DNA of 64,000 nt, from contig NZ_FNTQ01000001.1 in the NCBI RefSeq assembly GCF_900105755.1, positions 620,001 through 684,000 on the forward strand, written 5' to 3'. A program made the position numbers and the translations under genes. How positions within the stretch are numbered: the stretch's first letter is position 1; every line of letters starts with the position of its first letter. The DNA is from Streptomyces sp. Ag109_O5-10 (GTDB lineage: Bacteria; Actinomycetota; Actinomycetes; Streptomycetales; Streptomycetaceae). The notes below the pieces were generated by a model that was not told the DNA's origin, ran no database searches, and saw only the letters and a program-made list of their open reading frames with translations. Of this stretch, positions 62,730 through 64,000 are shown in pieces.

Positions 62730-63189
62730 GGCTCGGAACGCCTTCTCTTCTCGTGTCGGATGCGTCGCCGCCCTCGGCCGGCGACGCAGACCGGCCGGAT
62801 CGCAGCCGACAGCCCTCGGGCCGCCACGGAGACCGGCGGCCTGTTGGCGCCCCGACGCTACGGACGAACGCGGCTCCGGCCACACCACCGCACGCGCCAC
62901 GACGCCCTCACACCAGGACATCGGGCACCGGGCAGGCCGTGCGGCCCACCGGCCGGACGCCCCGATGTCCTGATCCGAGCGTGTCGTGGCCATCGGTGCG
63001 GCCATGACGTCACGGCGGGCGGCTGCTGAGAGCGGGTGAGGCGCCGGCACCCGGCACCTCGGCACACGACGGGACGCGGCATCGTCCCGCACGGACGCCG
63101 ACGACGCCCGCTACGGGCGCGGACGGGGCTTCGCCGGGCGGATGATGGTGTCTTCCGATGTGGGTCCCAGTCCGTCCGGGAGGCACACG
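62730..63189. promoter_or_regulatory. Divergent promoter region with an 11-base inverted repeat
   Basis: The 460-base gap between the TDT gene and the GlxA-like gene has no credible gene. AGGACATCGGG (62915-62925) and CCCGATGTCCT (62961-62971) form a perfect inverted repeat with a 35-base spacer, suited to two half-sites of a regulator. Confidence 0.4.
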
Positions 63190-64000
63190 ATGAAGGACAG
63201 GCCGTCGGGCAGGAAACCGCTCCTGGTGACCGTGCTGGTCTTCCCCGGCGTACGGCTGCTCGACGTCACCGGCCCGATCGAGGTGTTCACGACGGCCAAC
63301 GACTTCGGCGGCCGGTACCGCGTGCGCACGGTCTCCCCCGACGGCGCCGACGTGGTCACCGCGTCCGGCACCGGACTGCACGTCGACCTGGCTGCCGCGC
63401 GGGTGCAGGAGGCGAGCGACGTGGTGGTCGTCCCCGGTGGACCCGAGTGGCCCTCCCTCGTCAAGGACGACGCCCTGCTCGACGCCATCAGGGCGCTGGA
63501 CGCACTCGGCTGCCGCACCGCGTCCATCTGCACCGGAGCCTTCCTCCTCGCCGCGGCCGGACTGCTCGACGGACGCAGGGCGACCACGCACTGGCGCTTC
63601 GCCGACCAGCTGGCCCTGCGCTATCCGCGGGTGACCGTGGAGGCGGACGCCCTGTTCGTGCGCGACGGCCACATCATGACCTCGGCCGGCGTCAGCGCGG
63701 GCATCGACCTCTCGCTCGCCCTGGTCGAGGAGCACCTCGGCGCCGACGTCGCCCGCGCCGTGGCCAAGGACATGGTCGTGTTCATGCAGCGGCCGGGCGG
63801 CCAGTCCCAGTTCAGTGTCCGCACCCACACGCCGCGTGCGAGGCAGGAAATGCTGCGCCGGGTCCTGGACACGGTCGCCGAGGACCCGTCCGCCCCGCAC
63901 ACCCTTGCCGCCATGGCGCGCCGGGCCGGCGTGAGCGCCCGCCACATGTCACGCCTGTTCCACGAGGAGATGAGCACGACCCCCGCCCGCTACGTCGAGC
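63190..64000 (+). CDS. GlxA-family AraC-type regulator, truncated by the window end
   Basis: ATG 63190 follows GGGAGG by 7 bases; 270 codons are visible with no stop. The N-terminal DJ-1/PfpI-like domain has VLVFPGVRLLDVTGPIEVF, VVVPGGPEWPSL and the elbow CTGAFLLAAAGLLDGRRATTHW (residues ~116-137). The C-terminal AraC HTH begins near residue 225 (HTLAAMARRAGVSARHMSRLF) and is cut off before the second helix-turn-helix. GlxA-type regulators sense small carbonyl or amine compounds. Its neighbour across the divergent gap is the TDT transporter, a possible target. Confidence 0.9.
   Translation, partial: MKDRPSGRKPLLVTVLVFPGVRLLDVTGPIEVFTTANDFGGRYRVRTVSPDGADVVTASGTGLHVDLAAARVQEASDVVVVPGGPEWPSLVKDDALLDAIRALDALGCRTASICTGAFLLAAAGLLDGRRATTHWRFADQLALRYPRVTVEADALFVRDGHIMTSAGVSAGIDLSLALVEEHLGADVARAVAKDMVVFMQRPGGQSQFSVRTHTPRARQEMLRRVLDTVAEDPSAPHTLAAMARRAGVSARHMSRLFHEEMSTTPARYVE

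Noticed and set aside
63010..63945. A 311-codon minus-strand frame over the GlxA-type gene
   Set aside because: Antisense shadow; the plus strand has DJ-1 and AraC signatures and a good ribosome binding site.

Overview
The window is high-GC actinobacterial chromosome, almost certainly Streptomyces. Indications are strong third-position GC bias, GGAGG-type ribosome binding sites, many GTG starts, 4-base ATGA/GTGA gene overlaps, a DUF397 protein, very large LuxR (LAL) regulators, dispersed Streptomyces-type intergenic repeats and a rare TTA codon in a P450 gene. No rRNA, tRNA, CRISPR array, insertion sequence or replication origin was seen. Both ends cut genes: an aminoglycoside-phosphotransferase-like gene on the left and a GlxA-type regulator on the right.

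Region 1 (1-8.2 kb) holds a secreted peptidoglycan amidase, a conserved hypothetical protein, a LAL-type regulator that stops before any helix-turn-helix, a tandem universal stress protein and a DUF397 protein.

Region 2 (8.2-31.5 kb) is rich in acyl-CoA chemistry. A coupled operon of a DUF35 Zn-ribbon/OB protein and two cysteine-less thiolase-fold proteins lies beside a crotonase and a divergent acyl-CoA synthetase. Two more acyl-CoA ligases, a nitronate monooxygenase-like enzyme, a phytoene-desaturase-like FAD enzyme, a hydrolase and a methyltransferase follow. In the middle sit a P450 (TTA codon) and a class I terpene synthase whose start overlaps the P450 end, next to a second LAL regulator that keeps its HTH. 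A Ser/Thr kinase with TPR repeats and an MpaB/DUF2236 oxygenase close the region.

Region 3 (31.7-37.5 kb) has a TetR repressor facing a membrane permease through overlapping face-to-face promoters that share a palindromic operator, then an NmrA-like protein, several very small genes, a 48-base perfect hairpin and an FMN-dependent glutamate-synthase-like protein.

Region 4 (37.7-52.1 kb) reads as a near-complete aromatic (resorcinol- or phenol-type) degradation route. It comprises an HpaB-family hydroxylase, a flavin reductase, an intradiol (hydroxyquinol-type) dioxygenase, maleylacetate reductase, both subunits of 3-oxoadipate CoA-transferase and a beta-ketoadipyl-CoA thiolase. Together these would take a hydroxylated ring to hydroxyquinol, maleylacetate, 3-oxoadipate and then succinyl-CoA plus acetyl-CoA. 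Two large LuxR-type regulators flank the hydroxylase. A cation-efflux gene and a nonsense-mutated EamA-type transporter lie between the ring-cleavage and CoA parts.

Region 5 (52.2-64 kb) contains a GAF/PAS/SpoIIE phosphatase, a TetR-SDR-(NMT1-like binding protein) unit, a stand-alone 2-oxoglutarate-dehydrogenase E1 lacking the fused E2 domain typical of actinobacteria, a DUF488-TDT (TehA/SLAC1-like) fusion, a second TDT transporter on the opposite strand whose ORF runs antisense into the first, and the truncated GlxA regulator.
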